Assembly (NCBI RefSeq): GCF_041052385.1
Contig: NZ_CP163439.1
Location: forward strand, 4,391,001-4,455,000
Origin: Streptomyces sp. R28
GTDB lineage: Bacteria; Actinomycetota; Actinomycetes; Streptomycetales; Streptomycetaceae
Direction of reading: 5' to 3'
DNA: 64,000 nucleotides
The position numbers were made by a program, and so were the translations under genes. Of the stretch, positions 42,489 through 51,147 are shown in pieces; positions within the stretch are counted from its first letter, which is position 1, and every line of letters starts with the position of its first letter. The notes under the pieces were generated by a model that saw only the letters and a list, made by a program, of their open reading frames with translations, was not told where the DNA came from and ran no database searches.

Positions 42489-43466
42489 CTAAGAGGACAC
42501 CCCCTCAGCAGCCCGCACAGCATCCCGGTAAGCCCGCGCGGCAACCCGCAGGGCCGCCTCCGGATCCACCCCGGCCGCCTCCGCCCGCACCGCCATCGCG
42601 AGCAGCTCGTACCCGATGCCCTCCCCCGACGGCAGCGGCACCTCCAGCCCCGCCGTACGCACCCGCGACGCCAGCTTCGCCGCGAGGGCGAGGCCCGGCT
42701 GGCCCAGGGGTATGCCCTCGGTCACCGACTCACGCTGCTTCTCGACGGCCTTCGTGCGCAGCCAGTGCTCCTTGACCTCCTCGGGCGTCGTCGCCGTCTC
42801 GTCGCCGAAGACGTGCGGGTGGCGGTGGATGAGCTTGGTGACGATGCCGCCGGCCACGTCGTCGATGGAGAAGGGGGACTCCGGGTCCTCCTCGGCGATC
42901 CGCGCGTGGAAGACGACCTGCAGCAGCACGTCGCCCAGCTCCTCGCGGAGCTCGTCGCGGTCACCGTCCTCGATCGCCTCGACGAGTTCGTACGCCTCCT
43001 CGATGCCGTACTTGGCCAGGCCCTTGTGGGTCTGCTGGGAGGACCACGGGCACTGGGCGCGGATGCGGTCCATGACCTGGACGAGGTCGAGGAGGCGGGC
43101 GCCCGGGAGGTCGTAGGAGGCGGGGAGCAGCTCCAGCTCCGGCATCTGGATGCGGCCGCTGCCCGCCAGGCGGGCCAGGCCGTCCGTCAGGGCCGGCTCG
43201 CCCTCACCCGTGGCCACGACCACGACCGTGCGGCCGCCGAAGCACGCGTCGATCAGTTCCTCTGCGGTCGGGGCGGCCTCGTCGACCGCTATCCGGGCCT
43301 CACGCAGATACGGCAGCTGCGGATGCGCGCCGTCCGCGCACAGCACGCGGTCGGCGCCGTGCAGCGCCTGCCACGCCGGCCAGGACAGCAGGCCGGGTGC
43401 GACGCGGTGGCTGGTGGTGAGCAGGACGATGCGGCCGGGGGCGGCTTCGGGACTGGTTGCGTTCAC
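42489..43466 (-). CDS. mazG: Nucleoside triphosphate pyrophosphohydrolase
   Basis: A 325-residue MazG protein, hydrolysing (d)NTPs to NMP and PPi (house-cleaning). The N-terminal ~115 residues resemble a degenerate tetrapyrrole-methylase domain (IVLLTTSHRVAPGLLSWP). The MazG domain (~120-240) has CPWSSQQTHKGLAKYGIEE and the metal-binding EEAYELVEAIEDGD, then EELGDVLLQVVFHA. The GTG at 43466 is inferred from length; the ribosome site is weak. Terminal residues are Ala-rich. Confidence 0.9.
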   Translation of the reverse strand: MNATSPEAAPGRIVLLTTSHRVAPGLLSWPAWQALHGADRVLCADGAHPQLPYLREARIAVDEAAPTAEELIDACFGGRTVVVVATGEGEPALTDGLARLAGSGRIQMPELELLPASYDLPGARLLDLVQVMDRIRAQCPWSSQQTHKGLAKYGIEEAYELVEAIEDGDRDELREELGDVLLQVVFHARIAEEDPESPFSIDDVAGGIVTKLIHRHPHVFGDETATTPEEVKEHWLRTKAVEKQRESVTEGIPLGQPGLALAAKLASRVRTAGLEVPLPSGEGIGYELLAMAVRAEAAGVDPEAALRVAARAYRDAVRAAEGVSS

Positions 43467-43563
43467 GATCCGAACGTAACCCAAGCCACGCACAACCCCC
43501 TGAGTTATCCACAGGCCGGCGCCCCGCCGTTGTCCACAGGGGGCGGGCGGCCCCGCCGTACCG

Positions 43564-44208
43564 TTACGCCGTCTGTGGCGTCCCCGCCGCCGTGACCTCG
43601 CGTACCCACGGCGTCTTCGCGTCGACCCGGCTGCTCTTCTGGACGTCCCAGGTGCCGTAGCGCGGGTTGAGGTCGATGTCGAGCTTCTTGGACGCCTCGG
43701 CCAGGGCGTTCCAGAAGGCCGGCTTGCCGGTGTCGGTGCCGAGGGCGGCGGCGAGTTTCTGGGCCTCGAGCTGGAGGCGGAGGTTCTCGTCGAGGCGCTC
43801 GGGGGCGATGCCGTACTGCTGGAGCCACGCCGTTTCCAGCGCCTTGGCACCGCCGACCTGCCCTTCCAGCTCGGAGCGCATCTTCTGGAGCTCCTTGCGG
43901 GTGACGGTCACGCCCGCGTCCTGCGCGGCGCGGTGCAGCACCTGGTCGAGGACGAGGTTGTGCAGGACGTCGCGCGGGAGGGTGCCCGACTTGGCGATGA
44001 TCTGTGCGTACTGGGCGTCGTCCGACACGGCCGCGCGCTGTGCCGTGCGCACCTCGCTCACCCTGTTCTCCAGCTGGGCGACGGTGATCCGCTGGCCGCC
44101 GACGACGGCCGCCGCGCCGGGATGCGCATCACTTCCGCAGGCGGTGAGCAAGGGCGCCGCGGCGATCACGGCGGAGAGCAGGAGCGCGGTGCGACGACGG
44201 CGGTGCAA
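43564..44208 (-). CDS. SurA N-terminal-like lipoprotein
   Basis: A 214-residue lipoprotein. The signal peptide ends in the lipobox LLTACG (Cys ~24). The mature part starts AAAVVGGQRITVAQLENRV, typical of SurA/PrsA chaperones, and is mostly helical (LDQVLHRAAQDAGVTVTRKE). No peptidyl-prolyl isomerase domain is seen, so it probably acts only as a secretion chaperone. The TTG start at 44208 has GGGAGG five bases upstream; no ATG or GTG fits as well. Confidence 0.85.
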   Translation of the reverse strand: MHRRRRTALLLSAVIAAAPLLTACGSDAHPGAAAVVGGQRITVAQLENRVSEVRTAQRAAVSDDAQYAQIIAKSGTLPRDVLHNLVLDQVLHRAAQDAGVTVTRKELQKMRSELEGQVGGAKALETAWLQQYGIAPERLDENLRLQLEAQKLAAALGTDTGKPAFWNALAEASKKLDIDLNPRYGTWDVQKSSRVDAKTPWVREVTAAGTPQTA

Positions 44209-44386
44209 GGAAACCTCCCGAGGAGATTGTGCGACGGTGCACAAAGTCTTGCGGTGATCGATGGTAGGCAGTCGGCAAGCTCTGGCCAACCCATTCGACC
44301 AACGATTCACCAGGACTTCGGGCACCGACGCCTCCCCCGCACGACCCGCACGGCCCACTCGGCCCTCTTCGGCCCGCACCGCCTGC

Positions 44387-45217
44387 TCAGCCCGTGATGG
44401 CCACCGGCGCGTCCCACGCGTCGCGGTCCACGGTGATCGTGTAGCCGTTCCGCGTCTCCTTGCTGTTGACCATGTACTGGTGGCCGCGGCTGTGACCGGT
44501 GTACTGGGTGGCGCCCCACGGCCAGTCCGCGGTCGTGGTGTTCTGCTTGTCCCACAGCGCATACCAGAGGTTGCCCGGCAGGTCGGTCTTGTCCGTGGCG
44601 GTCGCGATGGCCTTCGCACTGGAGCTGCTGAAGCCGTAGTAGCCCGCCCGGTAGATCTTGGCGCGCAGGCCCTTGTCGAAGGCGCGGACGTAGGTCAGGA
44701 CCGCGTCGTTGCACGCCTTGTTCGTGATGTCGTACGGCTCCATGTCGAGGTAGATCGGGCTGCCGGCCTTCATGCCGAGCGCCGACGCCTTGGCGACCGC
44801 GTCGGCCGCGTCGCTCGCGCCGAGGGAGGCGGCCGTGGAGGCGGTGAGCTTCTCGGGGCTGGAGCCGGTCTGGCAGGGCGGCTGGGCGCCGACGTAGATC
44901 GGGATGAGCTTCCAGCCGACCGAGCTGACCGACTTGACCCAGGAGGCGGTGAGGTTGGGCTGGGAGCAGCCGCGGTTCTTGCCGCCGACGTAGACGGCGG
45001 CGGCGCCGTAGAAGCCGTTGGTGCGCCAGGCCTTCATCGCGGAGAGGGAGGGTGCGGCGCAGGTGTCGAAGGCGCGGCCGGTGTACGTCCGCTGCGCGGG
45101 CCAGGTGGTGGCGGCCATGGAGGTCTGCGCGGCGATGCCGGCTCCGGCGACGACGGCTGCGCCGGCCACCGCCCAGGTGACGTATCTGCGCTTCTTCGAC
45201 TGACGGTGACTCGACAT
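44387..45217 (-). CDS. DUF1906 (glycoside-hydrolase-like) secreted protein
   Basis: A 276-residue exported protein of DUF1906, related to GH25-like folds. The signal peptide (MSSHRQSKKRRYVTWAVAG start) ends near TSMAATT. The domain begins GRAFDTCAAPSLSAMKAW, then GFYGAAAVYVGGKNRGC, IPIYVGAQPP, the acidic IYLDMEPYD, and GYYGFSSSSA. The C-terminal HQYMVNSKETRNGYTITVDRD is shared in the family. It may act on cell wall glycans. GGGGCCAGAC precedes the ATG. Confidence 0.88.
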   Translation of the reverse strand: MSSHRQSKKRRYVTWAVAGAAVVAGAGIAAQTSMAATTWPAQRTYTGRAFDTCAAPSLSAMKAWRTNGFYGAAAVYVGGKNRGCSQPNLTASWVKSVSSVGWKLIPIYVGAQPPCQTGSSPEKLTASTAASLGASDAADAVAKASALGMKAGSPIYLDMEPYDITNKACNDAVLTYVRAFDKGLRAKIYRAGYYGFSSSSAKAIATATDKTDLPGNLWYALWDKQNTTTADWPWGATQYTGHSRGHQYMVNSKETRNGYTITVDRDAWDAPVAITG

Positions 45218-45361
45218 GTCTGGCCCCACCCCATGGTTCGCATGACTTCGTATGACTTCGCGTGACTAGGAAAACGGCTCGCAACGTAACCGGCGTTCGT
45301 CCTGTGTTCGGAAAACACCGCCCCGCGGGTGGCACAAGGATCCCTCAACCCCCGGCAAAAA

Positions 45362-46897
45362 CTAGCCGCGCACCTGCCCCAGCCACTGCAGCGTCCGCCG
45401 CACTTCCCCCGCGAGCGGATGGCCGGGGCCGTGCAGCCGCTCCACGTCGAGCAGCAGGCGGGCCAGGGTGTCGTGGGCCGCGGGGCGGTCGCCGAGGGCG
45501 AGCAGGAGGTGGCCGATGCGGCGGCGCACGTCATGGGCGAGCTGGGGGTCGCCGGAGACGTACTGGTTCTCGTAGTACGGCAGCAGCGCGCGGTACTCGG
45601 CGAGGGCGGCCGCCGGTTCGCCGAGCTGTTCCAGGCAGTGGGCCACGTCGTAGCGGAAGCGCAGGGACTGCGGGTCGGCCTGGCCGGCCTCGGCGGCGCG
45701 TTCGTCGGCGAGGCGGCGCAGTTCGGGCAGCGCGCGCCGGTACTGGCCGTCGTCCATGAGGGTGGCCGCGTACTGCTTGCGCAGGGTGCGGACCACCGGG
45801 GAGTGCTCGCCGTGCTGTTCGGCGGCTGCGGGCAGGATCGCGCCGAGGATGTCGACGGCCTGGGTGATACGGCCCTCGCCGAGGAGGCGCTTGACCTCGT
45901 CGACGGCGCGCGCGACGTCCGGTTTCCCGGTGGCGGGCGCGGCCGGTGTGACGGGGGCGGGCTGGGGCGCGGGGGTGCGGGCGCGGTCCGGCCAGGGGGC
46001 GTGCGGGCGCAGGAAGGGGCGAGTGGGGTCCAGAGGCGAGCCGGTGGGCGTCCCGCGCGCGGGCAGGAGCGGCTCCAGGTCCTCGTACACCTCCTGCGCG
46101 GAGGCGGGGCGGTGCTGCGGGTCCTTGGCGAGCAGGCGCAGGACCAGGGCTTCGAGTGCCTCGGGGACCTCGGGGCGGATACGCCGCACGGGCAGCGGCG
46201 GCTCGTACAGGTGCCGGTGCAGCACGCCGAGCGCCGTCGAGCCGGAGAACGGCACGTCGCCGCTGAGGAGTTCATGGAGGAGTACGCCGAGTGCGTACAG
46301 GTCGGTGTACGGGCCGACCGCGCCGCCCATCGCCTGCTCGGGGGCCATGTAGGCGGGTGAGCCGATGGGGGTGCCGGTGTGGGTGAGGCGGGTGGTGTCG
46401 GCGTCCATGACGGAGGCGACGCCGAGGTCGAGGACGGTGACCGTGCCGTCCTGCTTCACCATCACGTTGCGCGGCTTGAGGTCACGGTGGACGATCGGCA
46501 CGGCGTGCACGGCGCTCAGTACGGCGCACAGTTGCGCGGCGACCGCGACCGCCCACTGCCAGGGGTACGGGTTGTGCTCGGCGAGGTGGTCGGAGAGGTC
46601 GGCGCCGTCGACGTACTGCATGACGAGGAACAGCTCCTCGCCCTCGCTGCCCGCGTCGTGCACCGTGACGAGCCCGGGGTGGTCGACCTGCGCGGTCACC
46701 CGGCACTCGCGCACGAACCGGCGGCGCAACTCGTCCGCCTCCTGCCCGGCCACCTTGTCGGGGCGCAGCAGCTTCACCGCCACGCGCCGGTCGAGCCGTT
46801 TGTCGTACGCCGTCCAGACCTGTCCCATGCCGCCCTGTCCGATGAGCGTGGACAGTTCATAGCGGCCTGCGACGACACGTCCTGTCGCCACGCTCAC
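45362..46897 (-). CDS. Serine/threonine protein kinase with C-terminal tetratricopeptide-like region
   Basis: A 511-residue Hanks-type kinase. It has IGQGGMGQVW (~19), VAVKLL (Lys ~41), HRDLKPRNVMV (~137), and DLG instead of DFG in VLDLGVASVM, then APE in YMAPEQA. The kinase ends at ~280. A Pro-rich linker follows, then ~180 helical residues with TPR-like spacing (LPELRRLADERAAEAG, LEQLGEPAAALAEYRALL). There is no transmembrane helix, so it is cytosolic. The GTG start overlaps the stop of the membrane protein gene, giving a two-gene unit. Targets unknown. Confidence 0.92.
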   Translation of the reverse strand: MSVATGRVVAGRYELSTLIGQGGMGQVWTAYDKRLDRRVAVKLLRPDKVAGQEADELRRRFVRECRVTAQVDHPGLVTVHDAGSEGEELFLVMQYVDGADLSDHLAEHNPYPWQWAVAVAAQLCAVLSAVHAVPIVHRDLKPRNVMVKQDGTVTVLDLGVASVMDADTTRLTHTGTPIGSPAYMAPEQAMGGAVGPYTDLYALGVLLHELLSGDVPFSGSTALGVLHRHLYEPPLPVRRIRPEVPEALEALVLRLLAKDPQHRPASAQEVYEDLEPLLPARGTPTGSPLDPTRPFLRPHAPWPDRARTPAPQPAPVTPAAPATGKPDVARAVDEVKRLLGEGRITQAVDILGAILPAAAEQHGEHSPVVRTLRKQYAATLMDDGQYRRALPELRRLADERAAEAGQADPQSLRFRYDVAHCLEQLGEPAAALAEYRALLPYYENQYVSGDPQLAHDVRRRIGHLLLALGDRPAAHDTLARLLLDVERLHGPGHPLAGEVRRTLQWLGQVRG

Positions 46898-47550
46898 CTT
46901 CCGCCCTCGTGGTTGCCGTCCTGTCGGCCGTCGTGCTGGCGCAGGTAGTCACTGAGCTCGTCGAGCTCGGCACGCACCTGGTCGATGCGGGCGGGCGCGG
47001 GGCGCGTGGCCGGGGGCGGCGGTACGGGGGTGTGGGGGGCGGCGTCGCGGGGTGTCGGCGTCGGTGTCGGCGCTGTCGGCGGCCGAGGTATCGGTGTGTG
47101 GGGTATCGGCGGCGCCTGCGGCACGGTCGTGGCGGTGTACGGCGACTGGGGCTGCGGGTAACCGTAGGCCGGGGCCGGGGGCTGCTGGGCGGGGTAGCCG
47201 GGGAAGCGGAGCTGGTGGAAGTGGCGTATCTCCGCGGAGAGGTAGTAGGAGATCGAGGCCACGAGGCCGCCCAGGACGAGGGCGAGGCCCGTCCAGCCGC
47301 CCGGGGTGTGGATCTCCTCGCCGGGCTCGGAACCCATCAGGTAGAAGCCGAGGAACTCCACCACGATCGACGCCGCGAACAGGCACCAGTCGAGGGCCTT
47401 GCGGGTCACGATGGCCAGGCGCAGCATCATCGTCCACATCAGCAGGCCGAAGCTGCACACCGAGATCACGACGAACAACACGCGCAGGAAGACCAGCACC
47501 CCGGTGGGCGGCTGCTGCTTCACCGGCTGCGTGTAGCCGTGGCCTTGCAT
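46894..47550 (-). CDS. Membrane protein with Pro-rich cytosolic tail, upstream of kinase
   Basis: A 218-residue protein with four helices (VLVFLRVLFVVISVCSFGLL, IVTRKALDWCLFAASIVVEFLG in part, GWTGLALVLGGLVASISYYL). A Pro/Thr-rich tail of about 70 residues follows (PIPHTPIPRPPTAPTPTPTP), then a charged end (RAELDELSDYLRQHDG). The ATG at 47550 has AGGAGCAGTC upstream. Translational overlap with the kinase suggests it anchors or is phosphorylated by it; inference. Confidence 0.82.
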   Translation of the reverse strand: MQGHGYTQPVKQQPPTGVLVFLRVLFVVISVCSFGLLMWTMMLRLAIVTRKALDWCLFAASIVVEFLGFYLMGSEPGEEIHTPGGWTGLALVLGGLVASISYYLSAEIRHFHQLRFPGYPAQQPPAPAYGYPQPQSPYTATTVPQAPPIPHTPIPRPPTAPTPTPTPRDAAPHTPVPPPPATRPAPARIDQVRAELDELSDYLRQHDGRQDGNHEGGR

Positions 47551-47947
47551 GACTGCTCCTGATGCCTGAAGTGGGCGTACGGCGTCGACCGCCCCCTGCC
47601 CGGTGCGGGGCAACCTCGGTCGTGCGATTGTCGCTTCGAGCGTATAGGTCGACACCGACATACGGTCACCGGTTGTACCGAACCGTTGTCATGCTGATCA
47701 CTTCGCACGACGCCGCAGGTCGCACGGAGGCTGGGCCTCCGAATCAGTCGACGCGACCGACTCGTTCGTCAAGCCGTCGTACGTGCCGCGGAAGCGGCAG
47801 CTGGAGCCGGCGCCCCAGGTCCACGGAGTCGTACCGGGAATTCCGGCGCCGCCTGCGCAAGAGCTGGGCGGAGAGCCCGCGTTCGAGCTCACCCGTGCGG
47901 CAGCGCCGGCGGGGTGGGTGATCACCCGGCATCCCGCGGAAGCGGTC
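47551..47947. other. Interval between kinase operon promoter and GNAT gene
   Basis: 397 bp. It contains the promoter of the membrane protein/kinase pair at its left end. One minus-strand frame (47744-47932, 62 residues, Arg-rich) has fair codon bias but no ribosome site. No RNA structure stood out. Confidence 0.4.
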
Positions 47948-48691
47948 TCACAGCGGGTGCCGCATCCACACGTTGGGCTCGACATACACCGCGTAGTCCC
48001 GCTCCGGCTCGCACCGCACCGGCACCAGCGCGCCGGGCACCTCGATGTCGCCCGCGGTGTCGAAGGGCAGGCCGGTCCAGCGGCGCCACTGCTCCAGCGA
48101 GCCGGCGGTGGTCATGGAGGCCGGGGCGATGGAGTCGATGGTGGCGCCGGCGCGGGCGTGGACGCGCAGCCACGGGTCGTGGGGCAGGCCGTCGGGGCGT
48201 ACGCGACGGGCGTACTCCTCAATGGGGGTGCGTGGTTCGAAGTGCTTGGCGTTGGGGCGGACGGGGGCGACGACCTCGTGGAAGCCGTGGGATCGGGCGT
48301 TGTCGCGCATCGCGGAGAGCATCAGGGCGGACAGCCCGCCGGCCTGGGCGTGCGGGGCGATGACGACGGAGATGGCGCTGACCGTGTCGGGACGGACGCC
48401 GCGGCGCAGGTCGGCGAAGGCCCACACCAGTACCTCGTCCCAGCCTCGGGCGGGCAGCCGGCCGCGGCCCTCGGCGGCGAGGGAGAAGGGCACGCTGTAG
48501 GCGTGGGCGACGACCTCGCCCCGCTCGTCCTCGGCGAACAGCACGTACTCCGGGAGTTCGCGCGGGATCCGGCCGTAGTGGGCGTTGCCCACGAGGTCCT
48601 GGACAGTGAACTCCGGCCAGGTGTCCGCCATGCCGACGACCCGCTCGAGCATCTCGGGGCGTTCGGCGAGGCTCGATACCTTCAGCTCCAT
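47948..48691 (-). CDS. GNAT-like N-acetyltransferase
   Basis: A 247-residue protein with a GNAT-type core: YVLFAEDERGEVVAHAYSVPF, then VSAISVVIAPHAQAGGLSALMLSAMRDNARSHGFHEVVAPVRPN in sections, where the acetyl-CoA loop is GGLSALML. The C-terminus holds WLRVHARAGATIDSIAP and PFDTAGDIEVPGALVPV. The ATG at 48691 follows a weak site. Substrate unknown. Confidence 0.75.
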   Translation of the reverse strand: MELKVSSLAERPEMLERVVGMADTWPEFTVQDLVGNAHYGRIPRELPEYVLFAEDERGEVVAHAYSVPFSLAAEGRGRLPARGWDEVLVWAFADLRRGVRPDTVSAISVVIAPHAQAGGLSALMLSAMRDNARSHGFHEVVAPVRPNAKHFEPRTPIEEYARRVRPDGLPHDPWLRVHARAGATIDSIAPASMTTAGSLEQWRRWTGLPFDTAGDIEVPGALVPVRCEPERDYAVYVEPNVWMRHPL

Positions 48692-48792
48692 GCTCGCCAG
48701 CGTATGAGCGGGGCGGCCGCACCGGAAAGCCGTTTTCGACCCACCACCAGGCACGGCGCGCCCACCGACTGGGCTCTCCGCCGCGTACCGGG

Positions 48793-49560
48793 TCATCCCC
48801 CGCACTGGCCCAGCATCATCTCCTTGTCGGCGGTGGTCACCGGAAGTTCGTACTTCAGGGACACCTGGGCGAAGCGCACCGCGTACGAGCAGCGGATCTG
48901 CTTGTCAGGCGGCAGCCAGGACGCGGGGCCGGAGTCGCCCTTGGAACCGTTGGTGGGGCCGTCGACCGGTATGAGGTTGAGGGGGTCGTTGGCGATGTCC
49001 TCGCGTTTGCCCTTCGGCCAGCGGGAGGCGCCCATCTGCCAGTCGTACGACAGCGGCATGACGTGGTCGATCTGTACGGTCGTCGCGCGGGACTTGGCCC
49101 AGTCGATCGTCCGGCCCGTGTACGGGTCGTGCAGGGTCATGGAGGTCACGACGCAGTCCGAGCCGGAGCGGAAGCGGACGTCCTCGCCATCGCGCTGGAG
49201 GAGGTCGTTGCGGGTGTCGCAGCCGTTGCGCGCGAACGGGATGCCGCCCGGGGCCGAGTCCATCCAGGCGTAGCCGAACTCGTCGCGGTCGTAGCCCGTC
49301 TTGGGGCCGCGGCCCTTCGTCGCCACCTTCCCGATGAGGGCCCGTGCCTCGGCCCGGTCGGCGTCCGAGGTGAGGGGCGCGAGCCCCGGCTTGGTGCCGT
49401 CGGGGTTGTCCAGTGGGCTCACGGCGCGGCCGGAACCCGTGCCCGGGACGGAGCCGGTGGGCTCGCTGTCCACGGGTAGGTCCACGTTCTCGCACCCCGC
49501 CAGTGCCAGCACCATGCCGAGCATCGCCGCGGCGCTTGCCGCCCCGCCCCTCAGACGCAT
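48793..49560 (-). CDS. HNH/DUF1524-family endonuclease lipoprotein
   Basis: A 255-residue exported lipoprotein: the signal peptide has the lipobox ALAGCE. The C-terminal domain is DUF1524 (GmrSD-type HNH): IDHVMPLSYDWQMGASRW contains the DH pair, with NDPLNLIPVDGPTNGSKG as the Asn-containing helix. Family members are nucleases; this one would act outside the membrane, perhaps on environmental DNA. AGGAGGG lies upstream; a GTG at 49563 immediately before the ATG fits spacing slightly better. Confidence 0.88.
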   Translation of the reverse strand: MRLRGGAASAAAMLGMVLALAGCENVDLPVDSEPTGSVPGTGSGRAVSPLDNPDGTKPGLAPLTSDADRAEARALIGKVATKGRGPKTGYDRDEFGYAWMDSAPGGIPFARNGCDTRNDLLQRDGEDVRFRSGSDCVVTSMTLHDPYTGRTIDWAKSRATTVQIDHVMPLSYDWQMGASRWPKGKREDIANDPLNLIPVDGPTNGSKGDSGPASWLPPDKQIRCSYAVRFAQVSLKYELPVTTADKEMMLGQCGG

Positions 49561-49751
49561 CACGATGCGCCCTCCTTCTGTCGCCCGCTCCGCCCCGCAC
49601 AGGCGGCTTTCCCTGGTACACCGTCGGGCACACGGTAGCGACCCGGCGCACCGCGGCATTCAAGAGGTCCAGACCACAACGGGCTCAAGCGCGCATACCT
49701 CACAACCTGGGCGTATCGTCGGTGGTGAGTCACCTCCGGAAGGAGCTCTGG

Positions 49752-49934
49752 ATGGGCATCTTCGACAAGTTCAAGAACCGCCACGCGCAGGACAGGGCCA
49801 GGGACATGTCCGACGCGGCGGAACGGAAGGCCAACGAGAAGACGGGCAACAAGTACGAGAGCCAGGTCGACGACGCACAGCAACGGATGGAACGCGAACC
49901 CGGCATGGACCGCGACAGGCCCGATCAGCCGTAG
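49752..49934 (+). CDS. MT0933-like antitoxin-family small protein
   Basis: A 60-residue highly charged protein matching the family named after mycobacterial MT0933 (PF14013-type): MGIFDKFKNRHAQDRARDMS, then NEKTGNKYESQVDDAQQRME. GGAAGGAGCTCTGG precedes the ATG. There is no toxin gene next to it, so the antitoxin label is by family name only. Its strong helix propensity suggests a stress-induced or DNA-binding small protein. Confidence 0.85.
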   Translation: MGIFDKFKNRHAQDRARDMSDAAERKANEKTGNKYESQVDDAQQRMEREPGMDRDRPDQP

Positions 49935-50092
49935 GCCCGGAGCCCCACGGAGGACACCTGACCCGAGCACAGGGGCCGTCCACGGAGACCACCTCCCGCG
50001 GGCGGCTTCGCGCTGCCGGATGCCGATGCCGGATACCGACCGGCAACTAACCGCTACGCGCTACCGGTTACCGGCTAGCCCCTGGCTGCTGG

Positions 50093-50127
50093 CTACCGGC
50101 TACCGGCTACCGGCTACCGGCTACCGG
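50093..50127. repeat. Five perfect CTACCGG heptamer repeats
   Basis: Five head-to-tail units lie at 50093-50127, with two or three decayed units from about 50061. It sits in a 215-bp gap between convergent genes. A 7-bp unit can shift the number easily by slippage and can be used for strain typing. Confidence 0.9.
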
Positions 50128-50149
50128 CCGACAATCGGCCATGCCTCCC

Positions 50150-51031
50150 TCAGACCTTCCCGATCCCCAACGTCGTCTCCGAAGGCAGCAGGCCGGAGGA
50201 CAGTACCGCCACCCAGAACTCGCCGAGCAGTTCCACGAGTTGGTCGATCTCCTCAATCGTCAGGGCCTGCCAGGGCGCTGCGGCGAGTCGGTCGGTGTGC
50301 CCCTCTACGGTGCGGCGCAGTTCACGCCCGGCGTCCGTGGCCATGCCGTCGGCGTCGGTCAGGCCTCGGGCGGTCAGGCGGTCGCGGGCGGCCGCCCATT
50401 CGTCGGGGCTCCAACCTCGGCTCTCGAAGCGTTCGACGGATGCGGCGCCTGTCGCGGCGAAGGACACGAGCGACTCGACGGGGTCGAGGCCGGCCACCAG
50501 CAGGGCCGCTATGTGGCCGTCGCCGCGGTGTTCGCGCAGCACTGTCGCCGCGTGCCAGAGCTGGAGGTGCGGGGTCTCGGGCCAGTCCAGGGCGGCGTTG
50601 GCCGCGGCGAGCGGGCGGCCCGCGACGTCGGCCGCCTCGGCGGCGCGGCGAGCGAGTGCCGCGGCTGCCGCCAGCTCGGGACTCTCCGTCCGGTCGCCGA
50701 ATATCGCGCGGTAGGCCCGGTCCACCCCCCACACCCTCGCCCGCAACAGGGCCTCGGGGCTCGCGATCTTCCATGCGGGCTCGATGTGTTCGGCGACCAT
50801 ACGGGGGCTGAAGCTGTAGAAGGTGGACGCGACCTGCCCCGCACCGACCGCCCCCAACGGCGCGGCACGGTACGGGAAGTAGCTCGGCCAGCGCTCTTCG
50901 GTGACGTAACCGAGCGCGGCCGCCTCCTCGAAGACCTCCGGCGCGTAGTACAGCACCGCATGCAGTGGCTCCAGCAGGTGCCAGAGCTGACGTACGCGAC
51001 CCGATTCCAGACCGCTGTCGTGCTTCACCAT
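50150..51031 (-). CDS. SCO6745/SalK-family protein
   Basis: A 293-residue all-helical protein: LWHLLEPLHAVLYYAPEVFEEAAALGYV (in two parts), YFPYRAAPLGAVGAGQVASTFY, RVWGVDRAYRAIFG, and a winged-helix-like C-terminus (SPDEWAAARDRLTARGLTDADG). This is the conserved actinobacterial family once named SalK, of unknown function. The ATG at 51031 has GGGAG seven bases upstream. It is divergent from a TetR regulator. Confidence 0.85.
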   Translation of the reverse strand: MVKHDSGLESGRVRQLWHLLEPLHAVLYYAPEVFEEAAALGYVTEERWPSYFPYRAAPLGAVGAGQVASTFYSFSPRMVAEHIEPAWKIASPEALLRARVWGVDRAYRAIFGDRTESPELAAAAALARRAAEAADVAGRPLAAANAALDWPETPHLQLWHAATVLREHRGDGHIAALLVAGLDPVESLVSFAATGAASVERFESRGWSPDEWAAARDRLTARGLTDADGMATDAGRELRRTVEGHTDRLAAAPWQALTIEEIDQLVELLGEFWVAVLSSGLLPSETTLGIGKV

Positions 51032-51075
51032 GACGCGACTCCCCCAGTTCGTGGCACGGGATCCCGAGCTCCACA

Positions 51076-51130
51076 ACTTGACACTGGCAAGATTGCCCGA
51101 CGCCTCCCAAACTTGTCAATGCCTAGATTG
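51076..51130. promoter_or_regulatory. Pair of 20-bp direct repeats in the SCO6745 / TetR divergent promoter
   Basis: ACTTGACACTGGCAAGATTG (51076-51095) and ACTTGTCAATGCCTAGATTG (51111-51130) match at about 15 of 20 bases, with starts 35 bp apart. The first contains the palindrome CTTG-N7-CAAG. They occupy the 116-bp divergent promoter and are the likely TetR operators. Confidence 0.55.
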
Positions 51131-51147
51131 CGCGTACGCTGCTGACC

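Noticed and set aside
47744..47932. 62-residue Arg-rich minus-strand frame upstream of the kinase pair
   Set aside because: Codon bias is fair but there is no ribosome site, no recognisable fold and another frame is also open; left as intergenic.
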